This document shows positions 48,340 to 61,017 of a stretch of DNA of 64,000 nucleotides, one piece after another. The notes below the pieces were generated by a model. It saw only the letters and a list, made by a program, of their open reading frames with translations, was not told where the DNA came from and did not search any database. This DNA comes from Phoebastria nigripes. Taxonomy: Eukaryota > Chordata > Aves > Procellariiformes > Diomedeidae. A program made the translations under genes and the position numbers. Location of the stretch: NCBI GenBank assembly GCA_035582835.1, contig JAYKAV010001256.1, forward strand, positions 1,425,961 through 1,489,960. Direction: 5' to 3'. Position 1 is the first letter of the stretch; each line of letters begins with the position of its first letter.

Positions 48340-48928
48340 TGTGCTGGTTTTGGCAGGGATAGAGTTAATTTTCTTCATAGTAGCTAGTATGGGGCTGTGT
48401 TTTGGATTTGTGCTGAAAACAGTGTTGATAACACAGGGATGTTTTTGTTATTGCTGAGCAGGGTTTACACAGAATCAAGGACGTTTATGCTTCTCACCCC
48501 ACCCCACCAGCGAGGAGGCTGGGGGGGGCACGAGAAGCTGGGAGGGGACACAGCTGGGACAGCTGACCCCAACTGACCAAAGGGATATTCCATACCATAT
48601 GGCGTCATGCTCAGCATATAAAGCTGGGGGAAGAAGAAGGAAGGGGGGATGTTTGGAGTGATGGTGTTTGTCCTCCCAAGTAACCGTTACGTGTGATGGA
48701 GCCCTGCTTTCCTGGAGATGGCTGAACACCTGCCTGCCGATGGGAAGGAGTGAAGGAATTCCTTGTTTTGCTTTGCTTGTGTGTGCGGCTTTTGCTTTAC
48801 CTATGAAACTGTCTTTATCTCAACCCACGAGTTTTCTCACTTTTTCAATTCTCTCCCCCATCCCACTGCGGGGGGAGTGAGCGAGCGGCTGGGTGGGGCT
48901 GAGTTGCCGGCTGGGGCAAACCACAACA
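48340..48928 (+). mobile_element. ERVL-like LTR (3' LTR), 589 bp
   Basis: Bounded by TG at 48340 and CA at 48928. The terminal ten bases form an imperfect inverted repeat (TGTGCTGGTT against AACCACAACA, 8 of 10 pairing). A second copy in the same orientation lies at 61018-61605 and is roughly 94-95% identical by eye. A TATA box sits at 48617-48622. Many CpG sites present in the second copy are TpG here (for example GATGTTTGGAGTGATGGTG versus GACGTTCGGAGTGATGGCG), indicating stronger CpG decay. Adjacent to the ERV internal end, so this is a 3' LTR rather than a solo LTR. Confidence 0.9.
48617..48622 (+). promoter_or_regulatory. TATA box of the LTR
   Basis: TATAAA in the context CAGCATATAAAGCTGGGG, about 277 bp into the LTR, as expected at the end of U3. 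It is retained in both LTR copies of the window. About 186 bp further on, ATGAAA (48803-48808) stands where I recall an ATTAAA poly-A signal in related copies. Confidence 0.6.
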
Positions 48929-49493
48929 GTTATACAATTTACAGCATACCTTGCTTTGTGTTGCTGAAAGATAAGACTGTCTTCTCATTTAAAATATATA
49001 TTTTTAAGATGTGTGAATACACAAGGGAAGAACATAGGTTTGGCGTAATTATCTGCTGTTTTAAGTTGTGCCCATGTCTCATTTTTAAAAACTGTTGAAA
49101 GATTATTTCCCATGGCATGTTGCCTGAAGTACATTTTATTTTAAATGCAGATTTAAATAAACAGCTGGGTTTTTTCCCCTGTAGTCTTTTAAGAAGCTGC
49201 CAGAGTCCCTAACAAAGTGTCGTCACCTCTGCCTAAAGCTGTAAATATTTAGGGAGCAGCCAAAATAGCAGTAGAGCATTTACTGCAGTAAACATAAGCT
49301 GAAGCACTATTATAAATGGAAAAATACTTATTAAAACGTCTGGCTGAAATAAATGGTCATGCTGTAAAAGTTTGATTTCATCTAAAAAAAAATTATTTAA
49401 ATATCATTATGGGCCTTATAAACAAAGAAAACTTGTCTGTGGGGAAAAAAAATTGACAAATTATACCTTCAAAAATGAAATGAAACCCCATCA
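48929..49493. other. AT-rich non-coding stretch
   Basis: Flank between the LTR and the antisense CR1. No gene recognised. Confidence 0.45.
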
Positions 49494-49775
49494 TCCAGGT
49501 CATGAATGAAGACAGAGTATTGGCTCCAGTGCCAACCCCTGGGGTATACCGGTCGTGACAGACCGCCAGCTGGACTTTGCGCCACTGATAACAACCCTTT
49601 AAGCCCAGCAATTCAGGCAGTTTTCAGTCCACTTCGTGGTTCACTTATCTGGTCCATACTTCAGCAGTTTTCTGTGAGGATGCTGTGGAAGGCAGTGTGG
49701 AAAGCATTGCCAAAGTCAAGATGAACTACATCCACTGCTGTCTCCTTTTCCCGTCATCTAGATTCAAGACTGCTT
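49494..49775 (-). mobile_element. CR1 LINE, reverse-transcriptase remnant, antisense
   Basis: The minus strand reads (with frameshifts) STVDVVHLDFGNAFH, then SVAQSPAGGLSRPVYP and VFIHDLDD. These correspond to the RT motif-A block (VDVVYLDFSKAFD in CR1), the region before the V-P-Q-G block, and the FNIFINDLDD block. In motif A the catalytic-aspartate context LDF is retained while the last D of KAFD is H. It carries stops and is dead. Unlike the other CR1 pieces it lacks the 3' end, so it is an internal fragment left after deletion or rearrangement. Confidence 0.8.
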
Positions 49776-52700
49776 AACTGAATTCCTGNCTATGCCATAT
49801 ACTTGCGGTCTCGTCAAGATAACTATTTAAGAAAATTCAAGTATTTTGGTGATATAGGACATATAAGTGCCCCAAAAAGTATTTTGCAGGTTATCTGGAT
49901 TGCATGAAGGATATATGTTTTCAGTATATATCTACAAAGGTTTAGGAAGTAAGATTCAAGACACTTTATCAATGTATATGCTGCTCTAATCACAATTCAT
50001 ACTGGTTTGAGGGTAAATATCTCACTATAATGAGTTGACAGACTTCTTAATGTGTGCTTTTTAGGAAAACAAATTTCTGTAAGATAAATATCTCTATAAA
50101 CCTAACATTATAAATGTGCACTAACGTATACAGCAGGATGAATACATTAAGAACAAAAATCTGTCACTTATACCCCTCTGGCTCTTTTTTCACTTTCCTT
50201 TTTAGCATGGCAAGACAACCAGATTGAATAGCCCTGTAACTCTGTTCCCTTGTGTGATCTTGTTTTTTATTTTCACATGCATTTTACTTGAGATTGCTCA
50301 TAATTATAGTGCTAGGATAATTTTTCTTCTTCTGAAAATATGCTGTATTATAAAGCAGTGTGGAAATGCGTAACAAGAAGAGTTGAGTGCTACAGAAAGT
50401 AAAAATGACTGTCAATAGTGATGGTATTAGCCACAACCCTTTTTCTCTGAACATCTTTGATTACTCTTATTTGAAGAGCAGTCAAGATACAGGAGATCAA
50501 AATCTGGTCTTAGTTACACTGGTTTAAATGCAGGGTAACTGCACTGCATTTAAGTGTTCCTAACAAAAGAGCTGAATTTTAATTTGGTTTCCAAATACAA
50601 AAAATGTATTTCACTAGCAACCTGCTAGGGTGAGGCTTTGGGATTTTTTTTTCTTCCTACTCCTTTGATTCATTCCTTCAAAGTATGTTTATTTATGCAT
50701 TCTTTTATTAATGCAATCACAGCTCATTTTGCATTTCTCATTGGGATATCATTTAAGCATAAGTCAAGGTCTGCCACGTACTGTCAGATGGTTTAATAGA
50801 AAAGATTACTTAAATACNAAAAGAACTGGTTAAAACAAAGCCCTGGTGGATTCCTCAGTAAATATTTTTAGATATTGCACATACCTTACAATGTTTTGTT
50901 AAGAACTGTAGGCATCGATAGGGTGTGGGATGGATTAGGGTCAGCAATCCAGTCACAAAACTGCGGACAAAATAAATTCCTGAACCCAGATGTCTGTTTA
51001 CATAGACTGGAGCCTTTATTCTCTTATTCATCATTGGATGAATGAATAAGTGGAATATCACTTCATTTTTTTGTTCCTTTCTGAATATGGGAATTTCTGC
51101 TTCTCCAGGTGATGGACCAGATCCTGAGCCCATGCACTAGCACAGCCAGAGAACTGTAAACTTGCCCTACCAGTTCTAGCTCTAGGGAAGAGCAAAATTC
51201 ATATTGTGGCTGTGTGACTGGTGGCTGGTAAGAACACAGGCAGCTGCAGAGCAAGGTTGTACAGAACATGTAGGTACTTCAGCTGGTTTCAATAGTACTC
51301 CCACCTAGTAACACCATCTGCAGCCAGCCCAGAAGGAAATTATTGAGCAGTGTTATCCACACTGATTTCAGTGCTGGTGCATGCACTTTTCAGAACACAT
51401 GATTTATCGAGCCTTTTGCTGGAAAACTTGTCAAAATATACCTTCACTCTTCATCTTTTGAGGTTTCTCTTCAGTTCTTCTATCATCTTTTACGTACAAA
51501 AATTACTATGGACATAGATTTCAAACAAGAAGGAAAGGAAGATGTGTCAAGACATATACCCGTTTAGGACATTGCAAGATTATAAGGAAGATGGTATAAA
51601 AAGAGACCTAATCTTCTTTACCTCTTCAAGGTATCTGAGATTAGGTGATACCTAAACATATGTTTTTGGTGATGAGGCTTAAAAACTACTTGATCACTAC
51701 TATTTTTTTTTCTTTTTTTGGTGTCTCAATACTGCCTCCCAATATCTCCCATAGCCTTGGAGACTGCAGTGACTTTGCAATGATTTGCACAAGTACACTT
51801 GGAAGTTCACATTGCAGCAGACACCTCTAGAGCAGAGCGCTCTATTTCTCTAGAAAGCAAGAGAAATGAGAGTTCAATGACTGTGTGAAGGCAAGATGTA
51901 AAATAATGATAACCTTTACCACTGGCTGATGAATTTTGGAAATCTTCGTGTGAAAACAGACATCATCGTGCATGTGTGAAAGAAGAACAACAGAAAACAA
52001 GAGCTACTAGATTTTTGTACAAACTTTGTAGACGTAAACAGCTCNGAGAACATTGAAGTCTTCTCTTATATTTAGACCTTGTGACTTGAAGAAGGAGGAA
52101 GACACACAGTTACCAAGAAAACACGATTATTGCTGATAATTTTGGATGATGTCTCATCAAAATCTTGCCTTCCAAAAAAATATAGGAGGATATTTGAAAT
52201 ATTTTAATTGCTTGTTTTTATTAGCAATGTAACATAAGGTATTGTCATGATAATATAACAATAGTAATGCAATAATAAAACCTGATATAAACTTGATATA
52301 AATGAGTAATTTGAATAACAGAAAAGTTCTATTCTTTGAGGTATTAATCAAATATAGCTAAGAAATTCTTTGCAAAAGAATTAATATATACAGTCAAAAC
52401 ATTAAAAAAAAAAAATAAGTACAGTTCTTTGAAGTTTCCCTCAAGGCTATGTTTAATAAATTAGACTGTAAATGTGAATATAGTTAGCAGAGTTATAGTA
52501 ACTTTGTCCTGTTTTTCCCTATTTTATATCTCTATTGGATACATCAGGTTTGATTTTATACAAAAGCAGTCATAGATTGTTCACTGAAGTCGCCCTTTGA
52601 CTTCCTATAATAACTCCCACATAACTAGTTAGACATTCATTTTGCTAAGTAGTAAATGCTTAATTGGCTTTATCTGAATGTAATCAGACAGTCAACAGAG

Positions 52701-55700
52701 CAGAGGACTCTTTTAACCAAAAGGTCTCCTAAAGAGGAGGTTGTCTGTGTTTCAGCAGCAGCTTCATTAGGGTTACCATGAAAAGATTTCCTAGTGTGGA
52801 AAGGGACTTCTAGTTAGTGAAGAAAATCAGAGAAAAGTTATTTTAAAAACTGTCTGCCGTGAGATTAGAAAATAAGTGTCCCTGAGCTGAAGGATGTATG
52901 GCTGCAGTCACAGCCAAATAAACTGTTAGGGAAGTTGCAATCCTGTTTCCTATAGACAGAGCAAGTCATTTAAAGTACCTTTGGATACTGGTTTCACTTG
53001 GAGTTGTTTTGTGGCTTTGGCCCAGAAGAAATCTTATTTCCTCCAGTATGCATTTCTAGAGAAAAAATCCCTTATTTTAGTAGAACTTTTTCCCTCTCAC
53101 TAGGAATGGTTTATTTTTTTAGGCTCTAGCTTCTTAACAACTATGTTATAAAATAAAAACTCACAGTTAAGAGTGGAGGACTAGATCCTAATGCAGGAAC
53201 ACAACAGACCTGTCTACTGACAGCACCAGTGGCAGAAGAAGCAGTAACCTGAGCAGGTCAGGGAACAAGGCTGTCTCAACCATGTTAAACTGTCACAATT
53301 ATCTTCACACTGTCCTCTTTCAATGAAAGAATCATCTTTATTACATGCAGAATTGAAAAAAAGATATGGGAAGGCGGTGGACCAAAAAAGGATACAATAC
53401 TTGTATTAAATTGCATTCCATTGACAAGAACATAGCAAGAACACAGAAACAGAACAAAAATCAGTTCTGGAGTAATGCATGCGTTATTCCCTGTTCTGTG
53501 AGAACAAGAAGGAAATTTGGATTTGACAGTACCATTCTAGGTTTGGTCGTGAACCTCCTAAAGTCTTCAGCTGAGATAACCACCTAAACGCTTCTACAGT
53601 TCTTGAATATGCAAGACCTGAATTTCTGAATGCAAAACTTCCAGTCCTGATGGTATTTGGCAGAGATAACTGGATCTACTTTTTTCCCATCTCTCTAGGA
53701 AGGACAGTATGTTAGCACTACCCATTTTAGCCTGAGTATTCAGCTCTTCGACGTAAGAGAAGAGGGAATGAAATTTCAAAATCCTCAAAACTTCTGAAAT
53801 CCTTCAGAGTATCTTCTGAAATATTCATTGCTACCTTACACAAGCTTGTTCACAGTGTGTTAAACTCTGCATACTGAACAATGAATCTCCAACCCTACCC
53901 AGGATAATATTAAATAAAATATTAACAAGCCCCTAGGATAATAAATACATAAAAAAAAAGACAAGTACGAATTTGCTTAAAAGTTTTTTACCTGATACTG
54001 TACAATCATGCAGAGCTCCAAGTCACTAGAAAAATGGTGTGAGGGAAATGAGTAAAATGTAAGAGCACAGGAATGTCCTTTCCAAACAAGATCAGAAGTT
54101 TGTATATTTGTGTATTCCGTTTCACTGTGTCAAATGGCAAATAACTGCAAAAAAGCCTAAGAATAAGACATAAATATGACAATGTTTTCACAGTATATTT
54201 CCCTAGTGATTTCAAATCATCTATAGCTTGAAGACTTTTTGAGCTAGTGCTATCTTTTATTTATTAGGTCTGAAGAGATTTCTTTTATTAATCTAATTGC
54301 TTTTTCAACACACATAAGCTGCTGGCACAAGTTTCTGTAGTACTGAGTTCCACAGCTACGCTATATTTTTTCGTAACAGCACATCTGGTTTGCTTTAACT
54401 TGGCTACTGAGTAAGATCATCTAGATTTAGTTATTTCACATCCACTTTTCTATATTCGTTATGATTCCATGGTACTCTATCATGCACATACTCCATGGGC
54501 TCATCCAGTCTGGAAAACTGTGGTCAGTTCAGTCCCTTTTGACTATTCACTACTTACAATTGGAAGCTATTCAGTACTTGGGATTGACTCAGTTCCCTTT
54601 AGCTTTGTCTGAATTTACAAGGAGACACGGAGCATCTGCAATGTCTGTCTCACAGATGAGTTCAGTAAGGCACAAGCAATGAGGGAATTTCACTGTAATA
54701 GAAAACGGAACATTCTGAAACTGGGAGATGCATAAATATAGATTTAATAATGTATAAAAATACACAAAAACATACACACACCTAAAGATTTTGCTAGTAG
54801 ATGAAATGGGACTTTGAAATGCATCACATAGTTCCTAAGTTTTGTAAGACCAACCAGACCTTCTGATCTGCAATGCAAATAGCTTTCTCTTTGTAGTTCC
54901 TTAAAACAGTTCATATTGGTTAAAATACAGAGACGTCTTAGCTTGAGAGACAAATAATTTCACTGTGATGATTCTTATTTAAATAAGGGACACTGAAGGA
55001 TGGAATTCAAATGTTTTTATGACCAGCTTTGGATATGAGTTTAGACTAGTTCTTAGAGGAAAATCCTGATTTTAACTCCTTATTCATCTTGCAGGTTCAT
55101 GGAACGAAATTCAAGAGCAGCTGAAATATGTTTACTGCTTTGAATATATTGAAAAATAATGCATGTTTTCCTTCTTCTGTACTGCTCCTAACCAGATCAT
55201 TCAAACATGGACTTTCTCAATGTTTAGCCATGTGGTTAGGCACTTATGAGATACTTGGACTGTCTTGATGTTCACTGGGAGAATTTACCCTGGTTGATGT
55301 AGTCATGTAAAATGTGCCACCTGGTTGAATTCAGTATGAATTTTGAGCTTTTTACTAAATGTTTGTTTTGGGGGAAAATCAGAGATGTAAAACTTTAAAA
55401 GGATTTATAAATCATAACAAATTTAAATACGATAGCAGGATTTATAAACTTGATTATTATGGCAGGATTTCAGAGTCCATTTATAGCCTAAATCAGATAT
55501 ATCTCAAGAGTAAAATAAGGTGCGGTAGCTGAAATCTTTATATTTAGGGATTTTTAACATGATTTGTAGACCTGTCATTGAATTTGTCTATTTTACTTGA
55601 GAAGCCAAGAACGGCAGATGAGTCTGTGGATTTTTAAATCCACTTTGGAATGAGTCAACTGTTTTAGATATTATTTTTCTAAATATGATCTTTAAAATAA

Positions 55701-57112
55701 AAGTTTGTAAAGTAAAACACACTCCTTCAGATTTATTCAGAATATTTATAAATCAGAACTAAGGAAATCTTTAAGAAAAACATGCCCTGAAAATATTTAT
55801 ATGTTTAAATGTTCCTATGTTTAAAACTATCTGGCTTGTTTCTCTAATCAACTCTTAGTTTGAGACAGAAATAAATCATCTGAAAGACTGAAAGTTTCTG
55901 AAACATGTATGGATTTATTCCAGTTACAGCCCAAACCACGAAACCCAGCTTGCATACAAGTGAAANTATGCATTAGGACACTAATTTCATTTAACTTTAA
56001 CTGAGTTCCTGGAATACTGGGGTAGAGAGACTAAATATTCTCTGACCACTTGTGCAAAAACTTCATGCTGCCATTCCTATATGGGCTTGTAGACTTTGCA
56101 TATAATACATCTTCTTACCCTACTTTCAGCATTGATTCTTTCTTATGAAGGCAATGGACCCTATTGTCCGACAGTTTAAGGTCAAGTCTCAGGAGAGTTA
56201 TGATGAGGTGAGTGGCCTAAGGAGAGCTTATGTCACCATGTACTAATTCTAATTAATCTGCTGTGGCACTCTGGTCAAGTCACTTTCTCTGTACCACTGT
56301 TTATCATCTCATTTTTTATTTCTTTCATCTATTTGGATAAAGAAAAATCTCCCTCTTTAGGGCAGAGACTGTCTTTCATGTATATCTTGTCAGGACAGAA
56401 ATGTTCATACAAGAAACAAAAATCAACAATTGTATTAAACATTTTGCATTCAACTGAACTTTGAAATGGGTCACAATATTTGGCTGAGGAATTAGTCTGC
56501 TACAGATAAGTTCACTTTCTGCAATAGCAGATAATTCTTATCTTGAACAAGTTGTAATGTCAGCCAATATTATCATTATCACACTTCAAAAATAAGAGAT
56601 AACTGAAAGAAAGTAATTTAAAAACAAATAAACTGAACTGAAAAAGTGTGGCAGCAGCCTGAAAGAGTAATTATGGGGCTCTACAGTCAATATTGCCTCT
56701 GTATATCTCAGCTGGTTGATTGACTGGCAAAAGTATTTTTAGCTACTTCTGTCATTTTAAATTTAGAAATATTTTTCTTTCCTAATATACTTGGCATTGC
56801 TTCATTTGTGTTTCAGATCTTCTTTTTCCTACTGAGATCCTAATCTGGCAAAATAATTAATTGTAGACCAAGGATTAAGCAGAATATTATTTTTTCTCTT
56901 TGTTAATAAGGCATAAAAACACTTCTGTGAAGCTGGTTGTGAGCAGAACTGGGTGGGAAATAGTTTCAAACAATGATCCATGTAGCAAGCTAATCTGGGC
57001 GCAGGGTAAAACCCAAACCTTCAGGGCTGTCAGCAGACATACAAAAATAATCTTGATTTCAGTGATGCGAGCTCCCATGTTAGAGATATGAGATATGGGT
57101 TTAAATCCTTGA
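49776..57112. other. Long AT-rich non-coding stretch, nothing recognised
   Basis: About 7.3 kb without CR1, LTR or gene signature that I can see. Open frames are short (at most 92 codons) and without domains. Minor low-complexity runs occur: T/A runs near 51701-51719 and an A-run near 52404-52415. Intronic or intergenic background. Confidence 0.5.
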
Positions 57113-57114
57113 TT

Positions 57115-57161
57115 AAAAGAAAAGAAAGAAAAAAAACAGAAAAAGAAAAAAAAAAGAAAAG
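57115..57161. repeat. A-rich GAAA-type low-complexity repeat
   Basis: Interrupted AAAAG/GAAA units seen directly. A smaller A-run follows near 57276-57285. Confidence 0.85.
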
Positions 57162-57166
57162 CAGAC

Positions 57167-60100
57167 CTTGAACGTGACTTTCCATTCCTAGTCATGCAAC
57201 CTCCTTATACAGATGTCTGGCATGGGATGGGGCAGTGGAGTGTTATTTCTTTGAGAATAGCTTCTAAAAAATCCAAAAAAAAAAAGAAAAAAGAATGGTT
57301 TCAATAAACTTCCATTTAAAGCAGCATTTCAGAACTTTTATTCAACCTAAACTTATGTGAACTAGGAAAATGATAATAAAATTAGTACATAGTCCCAGGC
57401 AAGTATCCTATTTTATATTTAATTACCTTAAAACAGTGTTTGTTGAAAACTCTGAGACATCGATTTATTCTTGACCATCAATAGAAACCCAAATATCTAC
57501 CTATATATATATACTTGGACTGAGAGGGGGATCTCATTACTACTTGGCAACAGATGAACTGATGTCTCAAGAACTGGTTCTTAAAATTTTATATAAATAT
57601 ATATGAAATCCAGTCACTAGGCAGAAGGCAATGACCATTCAGAATTATTTCACTAGTTATGTCAATGAAATAGTCTTTATCACTTAAAAAAGAAAAAGAG
57701 AAATGCCAAGCAGTTTCTCTTTTCAAAGAGTGTTTTTAAAGGGTTAAGATAAGACAATTTTAATAGAAGATTGTTCTTGCCTTATACTGCTTAATTCCTT
57801 GGAGATCTTCATATCTCTGGAAAAATAACACGGGACCTTATTTTTTTATACAACAGTCTCCATTGATTTTATCAGTTGCAACTGATCTGCAACAGAGTAG
57901 CATTTATTAGGGTAAAATCATTGACAGAGACCTTAACTGTACTGAATGTATTTTTCATAGGACATTCTGACTCCTCTGGCATCACAGGTGGACCAGGTAT
58001 AATCCAGAGCTGTGTCTTCTCAGTATTGAAAACAGGTCCTCTTCCTTTGTAATAGGGACTCAGAGAGCAGAAATCTCTTACTATGAGATTCATCTCACCC
58101 AATTTTAACCATCTGCATTGTAGGCATGTAGATCTGAATTAATTGTCTAAATTCTTTCTAAAGGTAATTGAGAGAAAAAGGCCTTCATAGAGCACATTTT
58201 GTCTCCTCTTATGATAGATAATTAAAACAAAATTTATAAATTGCACTTCCAAAATGTCTTTTTTCTTTGCAACAGCTGTAGGTGTCTGGACAACTGGTTC
58301 AGGTGCAGATACCTACATTTAAAAGAAGGCAAAATTACTCCAGGTCCTCTGTGTCACTCCCTCAGTGACTTAATTCAGTAATTCATCCCCAACTTCCACA
58401 GCTGCCACATGGTCATGACAGTTTGCCCCACCTGAGTTTTATGAGAATTGGTACCTTTTTCTAAAGGCTAATAGAAATCTCAGGAAAGCGATAAAGATTT
58501 TATAGTACACATAACCAGATTTTGGAGCCTGAGCCATGCAGAGCACTTTGCAAGCAACCTCGATAATCTCAGGAAAAAAAAATGCCTGGGTAAGAATCAG
58601 AAAAGCAAATTCCAGGTATCTGCTAAATTCACAGGATGAGCTGCACTTCTGCTCACAGAGGCAGCCAAATATCTGCTCTCAGTGGTTGTTTCTACACCGT
58701 TTGCACGGCTGAGTCAGGGAGCTGTCACTGCACTGTCTCTGCACTGTGATGGATGGTTATGGGACATCAGTTTGTAACTCCTAAATATTCAGGAGAAGAA
58801 GCTTTTGTTTATAAAGATGTTTTGATACTAATGAAGGATTATTGTTACAAAATAATAATGTAAAAGAATTAAAAATGGAAAATTATTTATCTGCAGAAAT
58901 CAATGGCACAATAAAAGGCAGCAAAGAAGGAAGAAAGCACAGCAACTCTGTTTGAAATTCATTTTGTGGGATTATTCTCTATCTTAAATTTTATCTAAAG
59001 ACTTATGTAAAATTGTTAATTTACAGATTTACAGAAAACCCAAGAAGAAACTCTCTACTTACTTCAAACAGTAATTGTACAACGTAAAATCCAAACAATT
59101 CTGTGTTGAAAGACTTAAAGAATTACAGATATATGGAATTTTGGCAAAAGTCAGAAAGACCTTTAGCTGAAGAAACTGTTTCATACTACATGAGCCTGTC
59201 TCTCTTTTGGTGAAAAATATATGCACCACATCTGTTTAGGTGTTTGCAAATCTCTACCCCCTGCTAAACACAATGCCCCAGATGGTACATGCATCCCTTT
59301 AACTAATGGGGCTTTAGAAAAAGATCTTCATGAAATATTTTGTGACCGAGTGTATTAATGCTTTATATGAGGAAGGACAATGCAAAAAATAAAATCTCTA
59401 CTAGCTTCACCCTGAGTAACAGAACAGCAGTATTAGTACTTGTCATTCAAAGCTTTCATGGGTGGCTCTGCAGTAGGAGCTTCCTTTCTACTAACTTGTC
59501 TACCTTGACTATGGCGGAGAATGAGGAAGGAGACCTTATTCCATAGAGACAAGCAGTAGTTGTGTTAGGTATCTTTGGTGCTTTGTTTGTTTGTTGTTGT
59601 TGGGGTTTTTTTAATTACCCAAAAGGAGACAATTCTTTTTACCATAATTGTACTACAGATGTAATACTCTATGTTTGTTTGTTTTCCTTAGAAGCGAAGC
59701 CTTCATGAATAAGGGAATATAAGCCATTTTTAATAGAATATAATAAACTACAAAGTTTTAGCTCTGTTGATTGGAATAAGGGGGACGGGGAGGGGGAGCA
59801 ACTCAAAAATTTGACCTGAGCAAGTCATAATGTCTCAAACATCAGAAAGTATTTTAAAAATCCCAATAACATAAATGTGCATGAGAACTAGCAACAGTTG
59901 CCCAGCAAAAGAGATATCAGTATGGACTAGTTTAACCTTGCAGAACTAGTTTGCTTTTATTTTCTAACTTCATGACTCTTCAGCCTCATACCTACAAGCA
60001 GACTTATCAAGACACAAGGTAAATTAATGAAAAAAAACTTACCAGAGAATCTACATTTTCATACTTTTGATGCCTGTGTAATNTTTGTGCATGTGTAGAT

Positions 60101-61017
60101 GAGTCTATCAACAACAGCAAGCAAAACAAATCTCTGCTGGAAAAGTAAAACTTGTAGTAGCTGTGTCTCTTTTGGTGCTGGTTACTGTTCCAGGATACAG
60201 AAAGCTCAGGGTGGCTTTTACATAAGGGTGAAAACAAACTCAAACCCAAGTAGATAGCAGAAAAGAAGAGGACTGACCTAAAGAAAGTGAACCGGGTGAT
60301 GATCTGGATAGGTTTGTGTATAAAGTTAAAAACTCACAAAGCTATGCCGATGTAGTTTAGTTTGTAAAGTAAACATTAACTACACACATATTAAATTTAA
60401 TGAAATAAATGTTGATCATTTTAAAGTAGATTTTCTGCCTTTTCCTCTCTTCCTCTCCCTCTTTTTTTCTTTGTTTCTTTGCCAGTCAGCTTTCTTTTTC
60501 TTATGACATTTTGGGTGTTCTGTTTAAATGTTTCATAAATGACACAATTTACTTGGAATTCCTTTGTAAATGGTTTTAAAACACTTGCTTTTTAATATTT
60601 TTACATAAACTCCCTGATTGCTACTGTCTGTCTATTTGTGAACAATATCAAACACTCCCAATATTGATTTGCTGCTACCTTCTTCACATTATTTTCATTA
60701 ATTATCAGTAAATGCACCCAATTATCTCAGACTGGAGAACTGAGTTTAGTCCTATCGCTTGCAATTGCAAGTCACAAAGTCTGAGTCTGTAGAAGACTCT
60801 TCTCTTCGAAAAATAAGATCCNCCACAAGAGTTGCCTATAGCGTATCTTGCAAAAGCAGCATGAGAGCAGAAGATGAGGAAAGCTCCCATTTTTCCAACC
60901 AGGTAAAATCTAAAAATTATCAAGGGACNTAAACAAAAATCAATATGAGAGAGGGTTTTTTTTCTTCTTTTTCCCCTTCTCTTCACCTCAGCTAAAGGTG
61001 TTAGTTGAACATGACAA
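57167..61017. other. AT-rich non-coding stretch
   Basis: No gene recognised. Contains a polypyrimidine run (about 60440-60482) and a perfect 14-bp palindrome CTTGCAATTGCAAG (60758-60771) containing a C/EBP-like TTGCAA dyad. Open frames are short. Confidence 0.5.

Noticed and set aside
48668..48880. 70-codon frame inside the first LTR, with a similar frame at 61345-61578
   Set aside because: Conserved between copies only because both are the same LTR; no domain and non-coding LTR context.
57095..57112. GGGTTTAAATCC as a tRNA T-arm-like word
   Set aside because: No matching A box, acceptor stem or anticodon arm can be placed around it.
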